A DNA stretch of 21,974 bases from NCBI GenBank assembly GCA_041738295.1, contig JBGSQC010000006.1, positions 1 through 21,974 of the forward strand, read 5' to 3'. This DNA comes from Zhengella sp041738295. GTDB taxonomy: Bacteria; Pseudomonadota; Alphaproteobacteria; Rhizobiales; Rhizobiaceae. The notes beneath the pieces are model-generated. The model ran no database searches and was not told the origin of the DNA. It was given only the letters and a program-made list of their open reading frames with translations. How positions within the stretch are numbered: the stretch's first letter is position 1; every line of letters begins with the position of its first letter. Position numbers and translations under genes: made by a program. Positions 1-6,924 of this stretch are shown here, in pieces.

Positions 1-143
1 GACCCCGTCTGCGCCGAGACCAGAAGGTCGGCATCGCGCGCGCCCTCGTCCAGCATGGCGGCCTGGACCGGAGTTAGGGCGGCAAAGCCGCGGGCTTCGA
101 GCGCAGCGCGCAGCGGCGCAGCGATGGAATCGGGAAGAGACAT
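1..143 (-). CDS. DEAD-box ATP-dependent RNA helicase, N-terminal fragment
   Basis: This is the first 47 codons of a protein that runs off the left edge. It starts at an ATG (complement of 141-143). The fragment shows the two opening signatures of DEAD-box helicases in the right order and spacing: the Q motif around residues 19-27 (GFAALTPVQ), which contacts adenine, and the start of Walker A at 43-47 (SAQTG), which normally continues as SGKT just past the edge. DEAD-box proteins use ATP to unwind short RNA duplexes in ribosome assembly or RNA decay. The paralogue cannot be told from so short a piece. The gene is divergent from the SCP2 gene, with 267 bp between the start codons. The motifs make the family assignment secure. 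Confidence 0.85.
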   Translation of the reverse strand, partial: MSLPDSIAAPLRAALEARGFAALTPVQAAMLDEGARDADLLVSAQTG

Positions 144-347
144 GAAACCGCTTTCTGGTATTTGGGGATGCAAAGGCACCCGTTCAGGATAATCTCCTGA
201 AACAGCAAGCCCGCTCCCTACGCCGCTTGGCCTTTCGCGTCAATGCCTGAGCGGTTTTCGTCTTTTGGGCCTGCCTTCTCAAAACGGTCAAATCATTGGG
301 TTAGCAAGACAGGCAGCATGAACCGGAAGCTCCCGGCTTTTATAACC

Positions 348-375
348 TTGACGTAAACGTCATTTGCATTAGATT
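348..375 (+). promoter_or_regulatory. Promoter of the SCP2 gene with embedded perfect dyad (MerR/LiuR-like operator)
   Basis: A -35-like TTGACG lies at 348-353 and a weak -10 candidate TAGATT at 370-375, 16 bp apart and about 36 bp before the SCP2 start codon. Overlapping the -35 and the spacer is a perfect inverted repeat, TGACGT-AA-ACGTCA (349-362). From memory, this TTGACGT..ACGTCAA-type palindrome resembles sites of LiuR, a MerR-family regulator of branched-chain amino acid and acyl-CoA catabolism in Proteobacteria. The dyad is directly visible; the regulator is inferred. The rest of the 144-410 gap shows no gene. Confidence 0.5.
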
Positions 376-410
376 CCTTCCATCAAACGTTCCAGAGAGG
401 AAAACTGCCC

Positions 411-692
411 ATGTCCATGGACGCCATCGCCGCCAAGCTCGCACCGCAGGTTGCCGCTTCCGACTTCTCCAGCTCGGTCAAGTTTGACTGCGGCGCCGAT
501 GGCGTGATCGTCATCGACGGCAAATCCGTTTCCGCCAGCGACGGTCCGGCCGATTGCACGATCAAGATGTCGAAGTCCGACCTGGAAGACATGATTGCCG
601 GTGACCTGAACCCGACCGCCGCCTTCATGCAGGGCAAGATCAAGGTGGAAGGCGACATGTCGGTCGCCATGCAGCTCTCTTCGCTGCTCTGA
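411..692 (+). CDS. SCP2 sterol-binding domain protein
   Basis: A 93-residue stand-alone sterol carrier protein 2 domain. The pattern fits the family: an N-terminal helix, a beta sheet with a Gly/Asp-rich turn, CTIKMSKSDLEDMIAGDLNP at about 49-68, then a hydrophobic helix carrying AAFMQGKIKVEGDMSVAMQL. The LNPTAAFMQGKIKVEGD stretch is the hallmark C-terminal part of bacterial SCP2 proteins. The family binds acyl-CoAs, fatty acids or other lipids in a hydrophobic tunnel, and single-domain bacterial forms are probably cytoplasmic lipid carriers. A GAGAGGAAA ribosome site precedes the ATG. The gene is monocistronic, ending before a strong hairpin. The dyad in its promoter would fit control by a fatty acid or branched-chain acyl-CoA regulator. 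The physiological ligand is unknown. Confidence 0.88.
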   Translation: MSMDAIAAKLAPQVAASDFSSSVKFDCGADGVIVIDGKSVSASDGPADCTIKMSKSDLEDMIAGDLNPTAAFMQGKIKVEGDMSVAMQLSSLL

Positions 693-724
693 TCTCATCT
701 GATCCGACGACTGTTTAAAATCAA

Positions 725-756
725 AAGGCCCGGACAGCCGAAACTGTCCGGGCCTT
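725..756. terminator. Bidirectional intrinsic terminator
   Basis: A perfect 13-bp stem: AAGGCCCGGACAG (725-737), a 6-nt loop, and CTGTCCGGGCCTT (744-756). It sits between the convergent SCP2 and GNAT genes. On the minus strand the stem is followed by a T-rich run (TTGATTTTAA), so it looks best as the terminator of the GNAT transcript. On the plus strand only TTATTG follows. Confidence 0.8.
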
Positions 757-815
757 ATTGCTGCCCTGCTGCCGCGCACTCGGGGTTAGGCCCCCCTCGC
801 CCCGGGCGCAGGCTG

Positions 816-1376
816 TCAGGCAGCAATCCTCATGGCGGCAGGCTGCGCCTTGCGGCCGGATGCCTTGAGCACGCCGGTTGCGCCATCCAGAGCGCCTTCC
901 TTCAGCTCAAGCGCCAGAAAGCGCTCACGCTCATAAGGACCGGGCATGGAAAGCGAACCGGTCTTTTCCGCCGAGAAGCCGAAGCGCGCATAATAGGGCG
1001 CATCACCGACCAGCAGGATGGCGCCATGGCCAAGGGAAGTTGCCGCGGCAATGGCATGGCGCATCAGGGCCGAACCGATGCCGACCGACTTGACCGACGG
1101 ATCGACGGCAAGCGGGCCAAGCAGCAGCGCTTCGCTTGCACCAGCAGCCACGTTCCACAGCCGGACTGTTCCCACCACGCGGCCATCGCCATCGCGGGCA
1201 ACAAAAGCCAGGCCCTCGGCCGGCAGGCGGCCACGGCGCAGCTTTTCGGACGACTTGCGCTTGCGGGCCGCACCCATGGCGCGGTCAAGCAGAGCTTCGC
1301 GGGCGGCGATGTGGAAGTCATCTTCGGCGGTGATCTCGAAGGCAGGCAAGGCGGAAGACACAAGGGAGGCGATCAT
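816..1376 (-). CDS. GNAT family N-acetyltransferase (YhbS-like)
   Basis: A 186-residue GNAT-fold acetyltransferase that transfers acetyl from acetyl-CoA to an unknown amine. Visible features are the AREALLDRAMG helix near the N-terminus, typical of YhbS-type (COG3153) enzymes, the strand GLAFVARDGDGRVVGTVRLW, the acetyl-CoA loop PLAVDPSVKSVGIGSALMRHA, and the late motif GDAPYYARFGF. The chosen ATG (complement of 1374-1376) has AAGGA eight bases upstream. An in-frame ATG at 1409 and a TTG at 1439 would lengthen the N-terminus by 11 or 21 residues. The gene lies downstream of ornithine decarboxylase on the same strand, about 105 bp away and beyond a hairpin, so read-through co-expression is possible. 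A polyamine substrate would be a guess from position only. Confidence 0.8.
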   Translation of the reverse strand: MIASLVSSALPAFEITAEDDFHIAAREALLDRAMGAARKRKSSEKLRRGRLPAEGLAFVARDGDGRVVGTVRLWNVAAGASEALLLGPLAVDPSVKSVGIGSALMRHAIAAATSLGHGAILLVGDAPYYARFGFSAEKTGSLSMPGPYERERFLALELKEGALDGATGVLKASGRKAQPAAMRIAA

Positions 1377-1461
1377 GGCAATGATCCTTGAACCGGAAGA
1401 AAGGGGCATGGGGTTGCCCGTTCCCTCCCGCGCCAGCAAAGGCGCGGGTCAGGCCCGATGG

Positions 1462-1482
1462 GACGTCCGGAAACCGGACGTC
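1462..1482 (-). terminator. Hairpin at the 3' end of the ornithine decarboxylase gene
   Basis: A perfect 9-bp stem, GACGTCCGG (1462-1470) with CCGGACGTC (1474-1482) around a 3-nt loop, overlapping the decarboxylase stop codon. No T tract follows on the minus strand, so it may be a weak terminator or a 3'-end stabiliser rather than a full stop before the GNAT gene. Confidence 0.4.
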
Positions 1483-2614
1483 AGATCACGTAGGATCGCA
1501 GCGGCTCGAAGCCATTGAACGCCACCGCCGAATAGGTGGTGGTGTAGGCGCCCGTGCCCTCGATCAGCACCTCGTCGCCGATCGTCAGGCTGATCGGCAG
1601 CGGATAGGGCGTCTTCTCGTAGAGCACGTCAGCGCTGTCGCAGGTGGGACCCGCAAGCACGCAAGGCTCCTTGGCGTCGCCGTCACGCGCGGTGACAATC
1701 GGGTAGCGGATTGCCTCGTCCATGGTCTCGGCAAGGCCGGAGAACTTGCCGATGTCGAGGAACACCCAGCGCACATCGTCGGTGTCGGCCTTCTTCGAGA
1801 CCAGCACGACTTCCGCCTTGATGACACCGGCATTGCCGACCATGCCGCGGCCCGGCTCGATGATGGTTTCGGGCAGGTGATTGCCGAAATGCTTGCGCAG
1901 CGAGCCGAAGATCGCCTGGCCATAGGCCTGGGCGGTCGGAACGTCCTTCAGGTAACGGGTCGGGAAACCGCCGCCCATGTTGACGAGCTTCAGGTGGATG
2001 CCCTGCTTTTCCAGCGAGGCGAACACGCGGTGCGCATCGGCCAGAGCCTTGTCCCAGGCATTGAGGTCGCACTGCTGCGAGCCGACATGGAACGAGACGC
2101 CATGCGAGACGAGGCCAAGCTGATGGGCATAGACCAGCACATCGACAGCCATCTGCGGCACGCAGCCGAACTTGCGCGACAGCGGCCACTCAGCGCCTTC
2201 GCCATCGGTCAGGACGCGGCAGAACACTTTTGCGCCAGGCGCAGCACGGGCGACCTTTTCCACTTCCTCGGCGCTGTCCACTGCATAGAGGTCGATGCCA
2301 TGGGCATAGGCGCGCGCAATGTCGCGCTCCTTCTTGATGGTGTTGCCATAGGAGATGCGATCGGGCGTGGCACCGGCGTCAAGCGCCATTTCGATTTCTG
2401 CCACCGAGGCGCAATCGAAGGCCGAGCCTTCCGACGCCAGCAGGCGCAGGATCTCGGGGGCCGGGTTTGCCTTGACGGCATAGAAGATACGGCTGTCGGG
2501 CAGCGCCTTGCGGAAGGCAAGGAAATTGTCGCGCACCACGTCCAGGTCAACGATCAGGCAAGGGCCTTCCGGACGGCGGGTGTCAAGGAAATCAATAATG
2601 CGCTGAGTGGCCAT
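1481..2614 (-). CDS. speF: Ornithine/lysine decarboxylase, PLP fold-type III
   Basis: A 377-residue eukaryotic-type (alanine-racemase-fold) decarboxylase that makes putrescine from ornithine, or cadaverine from lysine in dual-function members, in the cytoplasm. The PLP lysine is K48 in YAVKANP. Other family marks are the SFHVGSQ strand, the phosphate-binding GGGFPTRY loop, the EPGRGMVG motif, and the late cysteine in GPTCDSADVLYE that completes the active site across the dimer. The length is normal for rhizobial ODC2-type enzymes. The ATG at the complement of 2612-2614 has GGGAG eight bases upstream; the open frame continues 22 codons further but has no ribosome site there. The gene is preceded by a structured leader of about 410 nt, in the context described for the alphaproteobacterial speF RNA motif, and is divergent from a LysR gene. 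Preference for ornithine over lysine cannot be read from the sequence. Confidence 0.92.
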   Translation of the reverse strand: MATQRIIDFLDTRRPEGPCLIVDLDVVRDNFLAFRKALPDSRIFYAVKANPAPEILRLLASEGSAFDCASVAEIEMALDAGATPDRISYGNTIKKERDIARAYAHGIDLYAVDSAEEVEKVARAAPGAKVFCRVLTDGEGAEWPLSRKFGCVPQMAVDVLVYAHQLGLVSHGVSFHVGSQQCDLNAWDKALADAHRVFASLEKQGIHLKLVNMGGGFPTRYLKDVPTAQAYGQAIFGSLRKHFGNHLPETIIEPGRGMVGNAGVIKAEVVLVSKKADTDDVRWVFLDIGKFSGLAETMDEAIRYPIVTARDGDAKEPCVLAGPTCDSADVLYEKTPYPLPISLTIGDEVLIEGTGAYTTTYSAVAFNGFEPLRSYVI

Positions 2615-3027
2615 CAAAATACTCCCGAGCGGCTCTGCCGCGGCATAAACTACGCGAAAATTGTTTCGCGCGGTTGACAAAGAGCAGAGCGACGCTCGTC
2701 CCGACGCCAGCCGGTGGAATTACCGGTGTCAGGTCAAAGTCGTTCCGCGGCGGTGAACATCCCGGTTGGCCGGAACATTCGCTTTGTCTGCCTTGGATTG
2801 GTCGGGAAACCCCGTCCGCACGGTTGGCAATGAGGGTGTGCCTCTTCAGAACCCCGGCTTTTGGACAGCCGGCTGAACCAGAAAGGCCCGCACCGTCGTT
2901 GCTTCAAGATGTCCTCGCTCGTCCGGTTGTCCGGAGAAACGACCGGAGGGGTTAGCTCCGGTTACCTTACCTCACCTCCACCTTGTCGGAGGATCGGCGG
3001 ACACCCACAGGCACGGGCGACATTGGG
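2615..3027 (-). ncRNA. speF leader: speF-type structured 5' leader RNA (putative cis-regulatory element)
   Basis: A 540-bp gap separates the decarboxylase from the LysR gene, and most of it would be transcribed as the decarboxylase leader. Established knowledge: comparative work on alphaproteobacteria described a large conserved RNA, the speF motif (as I recall, Rfam RF00518), upstream of ornithine decarboxylase genes. In this sequence, reading the minus strand, there are several strong helices: CCTCC/GGAGG (2992 to 2975), ACCGGAG/CTCCGGT with a 7-nt loop (2962 to 2942), a nested TTCAG..CTGAA stem enclosing CCGGC/GCCGG (2877 to 2845), GAGC/GCTC (about 2697 to 2687), CGCGAAA/TTTCGCG (2670 to 2653) and GCGGC/GCCGC (2641 to 2629). 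The last lies directly before the ribosome site. No protein-coding pattern is evident. The ligand is unknown and the family match is from context and memory, not from a search. Confidence 0.65.
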
Positions 3028-3034
3028 CAAGCGG

Positions 3035-3063
3035 GATATATGAATGTTCGCCTTCACAATCAA
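3035..3063 (-). promoter_or_regulatory. Promoter candidate for the speF leader
   Basis: On the minus strand TTGATT (3063-3058) and TATATC (3040-3035) are separated by exactly 17 bp. Transcription would start near 3027, giving a leader of about 413 nt, close to the size reported for speF-motif leaders. Box matches are moderate (four of six in each). Confidence 0.45.
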
Positions 3064-3100
3064 TGAAGAAATGTCCGCCAGACAAAAAAACTTTGAGGCC

Positions 3101-3129
3101 TTGATCACGAGAAATGAATGAACAATTAT
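3101..3129 (+). promoter_or_regulatory. Weak promoter candidate for the LysR gene
   Basis: TTGATC (3101-3106) and AATTAT (3124-3129) are 17 bp apart, placing a transcript start about 20 bp before the LysR start codon. It is back-to-back with the leader promoter, 38 bp away, so a regulator bound between them could affect both. Confidence 0.3.
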
Positions 3130-3155
3130 CAGGCAATGTCGTCGTGAGAGAAACA

Positions 3156-4055
3156 ATGGACACACTGACCCGCATGCGCGCCTTCATCGATGTGGTCGAG
3201 GCGGAAGGATACTCTGCTGCGGCGCGCAAGATCGGCCGGTCCAAGGCGCTGCTGTCGAAATATGTGCGCGAGTTGGAAGACGAGCTGGGTGCACGCCTTC
3301 TCAACCGCACCACGCGGCAATTCTCGCTGACTGAAGCCGGCCACGCCTATTACAAGCGGGCCAGCGAGATTGTCCGCGAGATCGATTCCCTGCAGGAAGC
3401 GGTGCGCGATTCGGCCGGCGATGTGAAAGGCCGTATCAAGATCACCGCGCCGCGCTCCTTCGCCGATGCCGCCATCGGCCAGTCGCTGATCGACTTTGCG
3501 CTGGCATGGCCGGACATCGTGCTCGACATCCATCTGGACGACCGGTTCGTTGATCTGGTGGAAGAGGGCTATGATCTGGCGATCCGCATCTCGCGCCTTG
3601 CCAGTTCTTCGCTGATCGCCCGCAAGATTGCGCCCTTTGCGGTTCGTCTCGTGGCAACGCCGGAAACCATCGCCCGCCACGGAATGCCGGAGAAGCCGCA
3701 GGACCTCACCGGCAGGCCCTGCATCTCTGACACCAACGGCCGCTGGCTGACCAACTGGCCCTTTGTTTCGGCCAATGGAGACACGATCACCGTGTCAGTG
3801 GCCGGCCAGATGGAAGTCAACAGCCCGCAGGTGGCCCGCGCTGCCTGCCTGTCGGGCCTGGGCTTTGCCATTATCCCGGATTTCGTGGTGGCGCGCGACA
3901 TTGCCGACGGCCGACTCATCCCGGTGCTCGACGACTGGATGCCCAAGGACAGCGGCATTTTCGCCGTCTATCCACACCGGCGTTACATGCCTGCAAAAGT
4001 CCGCGTCTTTGTCGATTTCCTCGCCGAGTGGTTCCGAAAAAACGAGGCCGCCTGA
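3156..4055 (+). CDS. LysR family transcriptional regulator
   Basis: A 299-residue DNA-binding regulator of the usual LysR length. The winged helix-turn-helix fills residues 1-60: AEGYSAAARKIGRSKALLSK, then YVRELEDELGARLLNRTTR, where the invariant E..LG..LF/L.R pattern is present. A linker helix and a two-lobed ligand-binding domain follow (about 90-295), starting with GRIKITAPRSF. The style is that of the CrgA/DsdC-like LysR subgroup. The start chosen has GAGAG before the ATG; an upstream in-frame ATG at 3114 lacks a ribosome site. The gene is divergent from the ornithine decarboxylase leader and 74 bp upstream of the metal-transport operon. LysR proteins often control a divergent neighbour, but nothing here proves the decarboxylase is its target. 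Confidence 0.9.
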   Translation: MDTLTRMRAFIDVVEAEGYSAAARKIGRSKALLSKYVRELEDELGARLLNRTTRQFSLTEAGHAYYKRASEIVREIDSLQEAVRDSAGDVKGRIKITAPRSFADAAIGQSLIDFALAWPDIVLDIHLDDRFVDLVEEGYDLAIRISRLASSSLIARKIAPFAVRLVATPETIARHGMPEKPQDLTGRPCISDTNGRWLTNWPFVSANGDTITVSVAGQMEVNSPQVARAACLSGLGFAIIPDFVVARDIADGRLIPVLDDWMPKDSGIFAVYPHRRYMPAKVRVFVDFLAEWFRKNEAA

Positions 4056-4129
4056 GCGCAATCGCCACATGTCGAATTTTCGCCCGGATTGGCTATGATG
4101 GTGCAGCTTCATCAACGCAGGTACGGGAC

Positions 4130-4792
4130 ATGGGATTCGGCAAACGCGCGGCGCGCATAATGGCGACAGCGGCTTTGGTCAGTGGTTATGCCCTGCCCGC
4201 CGGCAGCCATCCTCATATCTGGGCGGAAGCGCGACTAGAATTGAACATTGCCGAAGGCAAGCTCGCAGCGCTCCAGCATGTCTGGCGGTTTGACGACATC
4301 TTCTCCTCCACCGTGATGCTCGAATTCGATGCCAATGCGGACAATGCGCTGGACGCCGCCGAACTGGAGAAGGTCGGCGAGACCGTGCGTGGCTCAATTG
4401 CCGATTATGACTATTTCCAGCTTGTCCAGCATGACGGCAAGGATGTGGAAATGACGCCGCCGGAAGCCGTGATTGCTGATTTCAAGGACCAGCGGCTGAT
4501 CCTGATCTTTGAATCGAAGGTCAAGGAACCGCTGGCGCTCACGGGCACGGTGACGGCAGCCGTCTATGATCCGACCTTCTACACCGCCATCGACTACGTG
4601 AAGGACGAGGACATGGCGTCGGACAACCTGCCGCCGGCTTGCGCCCGGGAGGTTGTCAGGCCCGACCCGGACGAAATTCTTGCGCAGAATTCGCAGAACC
4701 TGACAGAATCCTTTTACGAGACGACCGACATGAACAATCTGACCGGCATCTTCGCCACGCGCCTGACGCTCACCTGCAAGGCGGAAGGTTGA
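4130..4792 (+). CDS. DUF1007 periplasmic metal-binding protein (ZevA-like)
   Basis: A 220-residue exported protein of the DUF1007 family. Residues 1-26 form a signal peptide: a basic MGFGKRAAR start, a hydrophobic core, and probable cleavage before SHPHIWAEA. The mature N-terminus begins with the family's HPHIW motif, a likely metal ligand. An EF-hand-like acidic loop, DANADNALDAAEL, lies near residues 65-77. In Haemophilus influenzae the DUF1007 protein ZevA works with the NicO-family permease ZevB in zinc acquisition, and the same gene pair is present here with only 2 bp between stop and start. The metal (zinc, nickel or cobalt) is not proven by sequence. A GGTACGGGA ribosome site supports the start at 4130 rather than the longer frame from 4028. 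Confidence 0.82.
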   Translation: MGFGKRAARIMATAALVSGYALPAGSHPHIWAEARLELNIAEGKLAALQHVWRFDDIFSSTVMLEFDANADNALDAAELEKVGETVRGSIADYDYFQLVQHDGKDVEMTPPEAVIADFKDQRLILIFESKVKEPLALTGTVTAAVYDPTFYTAIDYVKDEDMASDNLPPACAREVVRPDPDEILAQNSQNLTESFYETTDMNNLTGIFATRLTLTCKAEG

Positions 4793-4794
4793 CC

Positions 4795-5952
4795 ATGCAG
4801 TTTCACGCTCGCCGCGCACTGGCAGTCGCCTCCTTAATGACGGCAGTTCTTGTGCTTCCGGCGCTGGCGCAAAGCTCGCTCGGCATCGGCGCTGCTGAGC
4901 AGCAGGTGCCCTCCAGCGGCCTGTTCCCTTCGCTGATGGCCTGGATCAACCAGCAACAGCAGGATTTCTACAAGGCGCTGACAGGCGCGCTGAAAGCGAT
5001 GCGCGATGATGGCGAGGCCGCCTGGTATCTGGTGGCGCTTTCCTTTGCCTATGGCGTGTTCCACGCCGCAGGGCCGGGCCATGGCAAGGCCGTCATCTCG
5101 TCCTACATGCTGGCCAATGAAGTGGCGCTGCGCCGCGGCGTTGCGCTCTCCTTCATTTCCGCCTTCCTTCAGGGCATCACGGCCATCGTAGTGGTGGGAA
5201 CAATCTTCCTCTTCCTGCGCGGCACCGGCATCAACCAGACCAAGGCTGTCTGGAGCATGGAAGTGCTGAGCTATGCCTTGATCGCGCTCTACGGCCTTTG
5301 GCTGCTGAAGCGCAAGCTCGGCTCGTTGCTGTTTGACAACCGCAAGCCGGTCATCGCCGCCTCGCTTTCTTCGGCCGCCGTGGCTGATCCCCACCGCGCG
5401 CATGGACACAGCCATGCCCATCAGGAGGATCACGTCCATGGTCTGGGCTGCACGCACGACCATGCCCATGGCGAGGCCTGTACCCATGACCATCATGATC
5501 ACGGTCATTCCCATCACGACCATGCCCATCACGACCATTCCCACGCGCATTCTCACGATCATGCGCCGGGCGAAGTTTGCGACAGTTGCGGCCATGCCCA
5601 CATGCCCGATCCGTCAAAGCTTGCCGGCGATCAGATGAAATGGTCGGACGGACTTGGTGCCGTGCTGGCCGTCGGCCTTCGCCCATGCTCGGGAGCGCTG
5701 ATCGTGCTCTCGTTTGCGCTGCTGAACGGGCTTTACTGGGGCGGCATCGCTTCGGTCTTCGCCATGGCCTTTGGCACAGCGATCACCGTCTCGGCTCTGG
5801 CCGTCATGGCGGTCACCGCCAAGAACATGGCCGTGCGTTATGCCGGCGGTGGCGTACTTGGCGCGCGCATCCATCACGGTATCGAGATTTTCGGCGCACT
5901 TCTGGTCTTCGTGCTGGGAAGCCTGCTGTTCCTGGCGGCGATCAGCGCCTGA
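4795..5952 (+). CDS. NicO/RcnA-family metal permease with His-rich loop (ZevB-like)
   Basis: A 385-residue inner-membrane transporter. It has an N-terminal signal-like helix (9-25), a helix bearing the NicO signature GVFHAAGPGHGKAVISSY (87-104), helices near 114-142 and 155-171, then a large hydrophilic loop (about 176-285), and three further helices, the first after the conserved GLRPCSGA motif (294-301). The loop holds 27 histidines between residues 200 and 269, plus four cysteines in CTHDH repeats and a CDSC pair. Such loops bind zinc, nickel or cobalt. NicO members include RcnA nickel/cobalt exporters and ZevB. The DUF1007 partner immediately upstream argues for the ZevAB type. The direction of transport is uncertain. 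The gene ends with TGA directly abutting the stop of the opposite-strand small gene. Confidence 0.85.
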   Translation: MQFHARRALAVASLMTAVLVLPALAQSSLGIGAAEQQVPSSGLFPSLMAWINQQQQDFYKALTGALKAMRDDGEAAWYLVALSFAYGVFHAAGPGHGKAVISSYMLANEVALRRGVALSFISAFLQGITAIVVVGTIFLFLRGTGINQTKAVWSMEVLSYALIALYGLWLLKRKLGSLLFDNRKPVIAASLSSAAVADPHRAHGHSHAHQEDHVHGLGCTHDHAHGEACTHDHHDHGHSHHDHAHHDHSHAHSHDHAPGEVCDSCGHAHMPDPSKLAGDQMKWSDGLGAVLAVGLRPCSGALIVLSFALLNGLYWGGIASVFAMAFGTAITVSALAVMAVTAKNMAVRYAGGGVLGARIHHGIEIFGALLVFVLGSLLFLAAISA

Positions 5953-6159
5953 TCACTGACCCTTGCGGTTCTGGTGGCGGGCGCGAAGCCAGAACACCAG
6001 GAAGAAGCCGGCAACGGCTGCAATGCCGATGCCACCGGCAACCGCCGTCGACCAGTCACCGACCGCCAGCATGATGGTCGGCATCAGGTAGAACAGCAGC
6101 CCGAAGCCGCCAAGGATCAGGGCGGCAGCGATGGCGGAATTGCGGGTCTCGCGGTCCAT
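5953..6159 (-). CDS. Small two-helix membrane protein, function unknown
   Basis: A 68-residue protein with two predicted membrane helices (about 9-28 and 37-57) and a basic C-terminal tail (RARHQNRKGQ), so both ends probably face the cytoplasm. GGAG lies about 10 bases before the ATG. It follows the GNAT gene on the same strand after 21 bp, suggesting co-transcription, and its stop codon touches the stop of the convergent permease gene. I do not recognise a named family. Confidence 0.65.
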   Translation of the reverse strand: MDRETRNSAIAAALILGGFGLLFYLMPTIMLAVGDWSTAVAGGIGIAAVAGFFLVFWLRARHQNRKGQ

Positions 6160-6180
6160 GGGTCCGGTGCTCCAGAATGC

Positions 6181-6855
6181 TCAGGCGGAACGGAACTCTT
6201 CCAGCCGCTTCAATTGCCGCCCCTGACTATCGAAGTTCTCCGGCGAAAGCCAGTTCTCGAAGCTGCGGCGGATTGCCGGCCAGTCGCTGTCGATCATCGC
6301 ATACCAGGCGGTGTCGCGGTTCAGCCCCTTGATCACCATGTGCTGGCGGAAAAGCCCTTCATAAGCAAAACCGAAACGCAGCGCTGCCTTGTGAGAAGGT
6401 GCATTCTCATTGTTGAGTTTCCACTCGAAGCGCCGATAGCCCAGATCATCAAACACGTGACGCGCATGCAGGAAAAAAGCCTCCGTTGAAAGCCGCGTGC
6501 CGGCCATGTCCGGTCCCCAATGGATGTCGCCGATCTCGACCACGCCATTGGCCGCATCAATGCGCATCAGGCTCTGGCGCCCCACCGCCTTGTCGCTCGC
6601 AAGGTCGATGACCGAGGAATAGACCGCATCGGGATGGTTCTCCGCCCAGTCCAGCCATGTGCCGAAGGCTTCACGGCTCTGCGGAGCGTGAACGCCGAGA
6701 TAGAGATGGCGTTCATCGGCATTGCCCTTGGTGGCTGCCTCGTAAAGATCATCGCCATCCATGTCCGCCGACAACGGCTCGAGGCGCACATAGCGCCCTT
6801 CCAGCGTCACGCGCTGCGGCCGCTCGCAGCCTTTCCAGTTGGCCAGGTCTTTCAT
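6181..6855 (-). CDS. GNAT family N-acetyltransferase (RimJ/RimL-type)
   Basis: A 224-residue acetyltransferase of the COG1670 (RimL) class. Visible signatures are the opening LEGRYVRLEPL strand, the VIDLASDKAVGRQSLMRI strands, the EIGDIHWGPDMAGTRLSTEA segment (a family hallmark in which a strand leads to the acetyl-CoA site), and the ending RRFEWKLNNENAPSHKAALR, where the Asn/Ser/Ala pattern contacts CoA. Members acetylate protein N-termini, amino acids or small molecules; the substrate here is unknown. The start at 6855 has GGAAG seven bases upstream. It follows the SLC13 transporter gene by 69 bp and precedes the small membrane protein gene, so the three may form one transcript. Confidence 0.85.
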   Translation of the reverse strand: MKDLANWKGCERPQRVTLEGRYVRLEPLSADMDGDDLYEAATKGNADERHLYLGVHAPQSREAFGTWLDWAENHPDAVYSSVIDLASDKAVGRQSLMRIDAANGVVEIGDIHWGPDMAGTRLSTEAFFLHARHVFDDLGYRRFEWKLNNENAPSHKAALRFGFAYEGLFRQHMVIKGLNRDTAWYAMIDSDWPAIRRSFENWLSPENFDSQGRQLKRLEEFRSA

Positions 6856-6924
6856 GTCAGATCTTCCGTTCCAAGGAGTTCCGTGGCGAGCGATATCGCC
6901 TTTTGCCCTGCCTTGAAACAGCAA

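Noticed and set aside
1388..2677. A 429-codon open frame on the plus strand
   Set aside because: It is fully antisense to the ornithine decarboxylase, whose motifs and ribosome site are unambiguous.
2674..3043. Short open frames on the plus strand in the speF leader region
   Set aside because: They lack ribosome sites and domains, and their sequence is explained by hairpins of the opposite-strand leader.
5395..5605. Repetitive CATGACCAT-like DNA, at first sight a tandem repeat or CRISPR-like region
   Set aside because: It is the codon-level signature of the His-rich loop in the permease; units are irregular and in frame, with no spacers.
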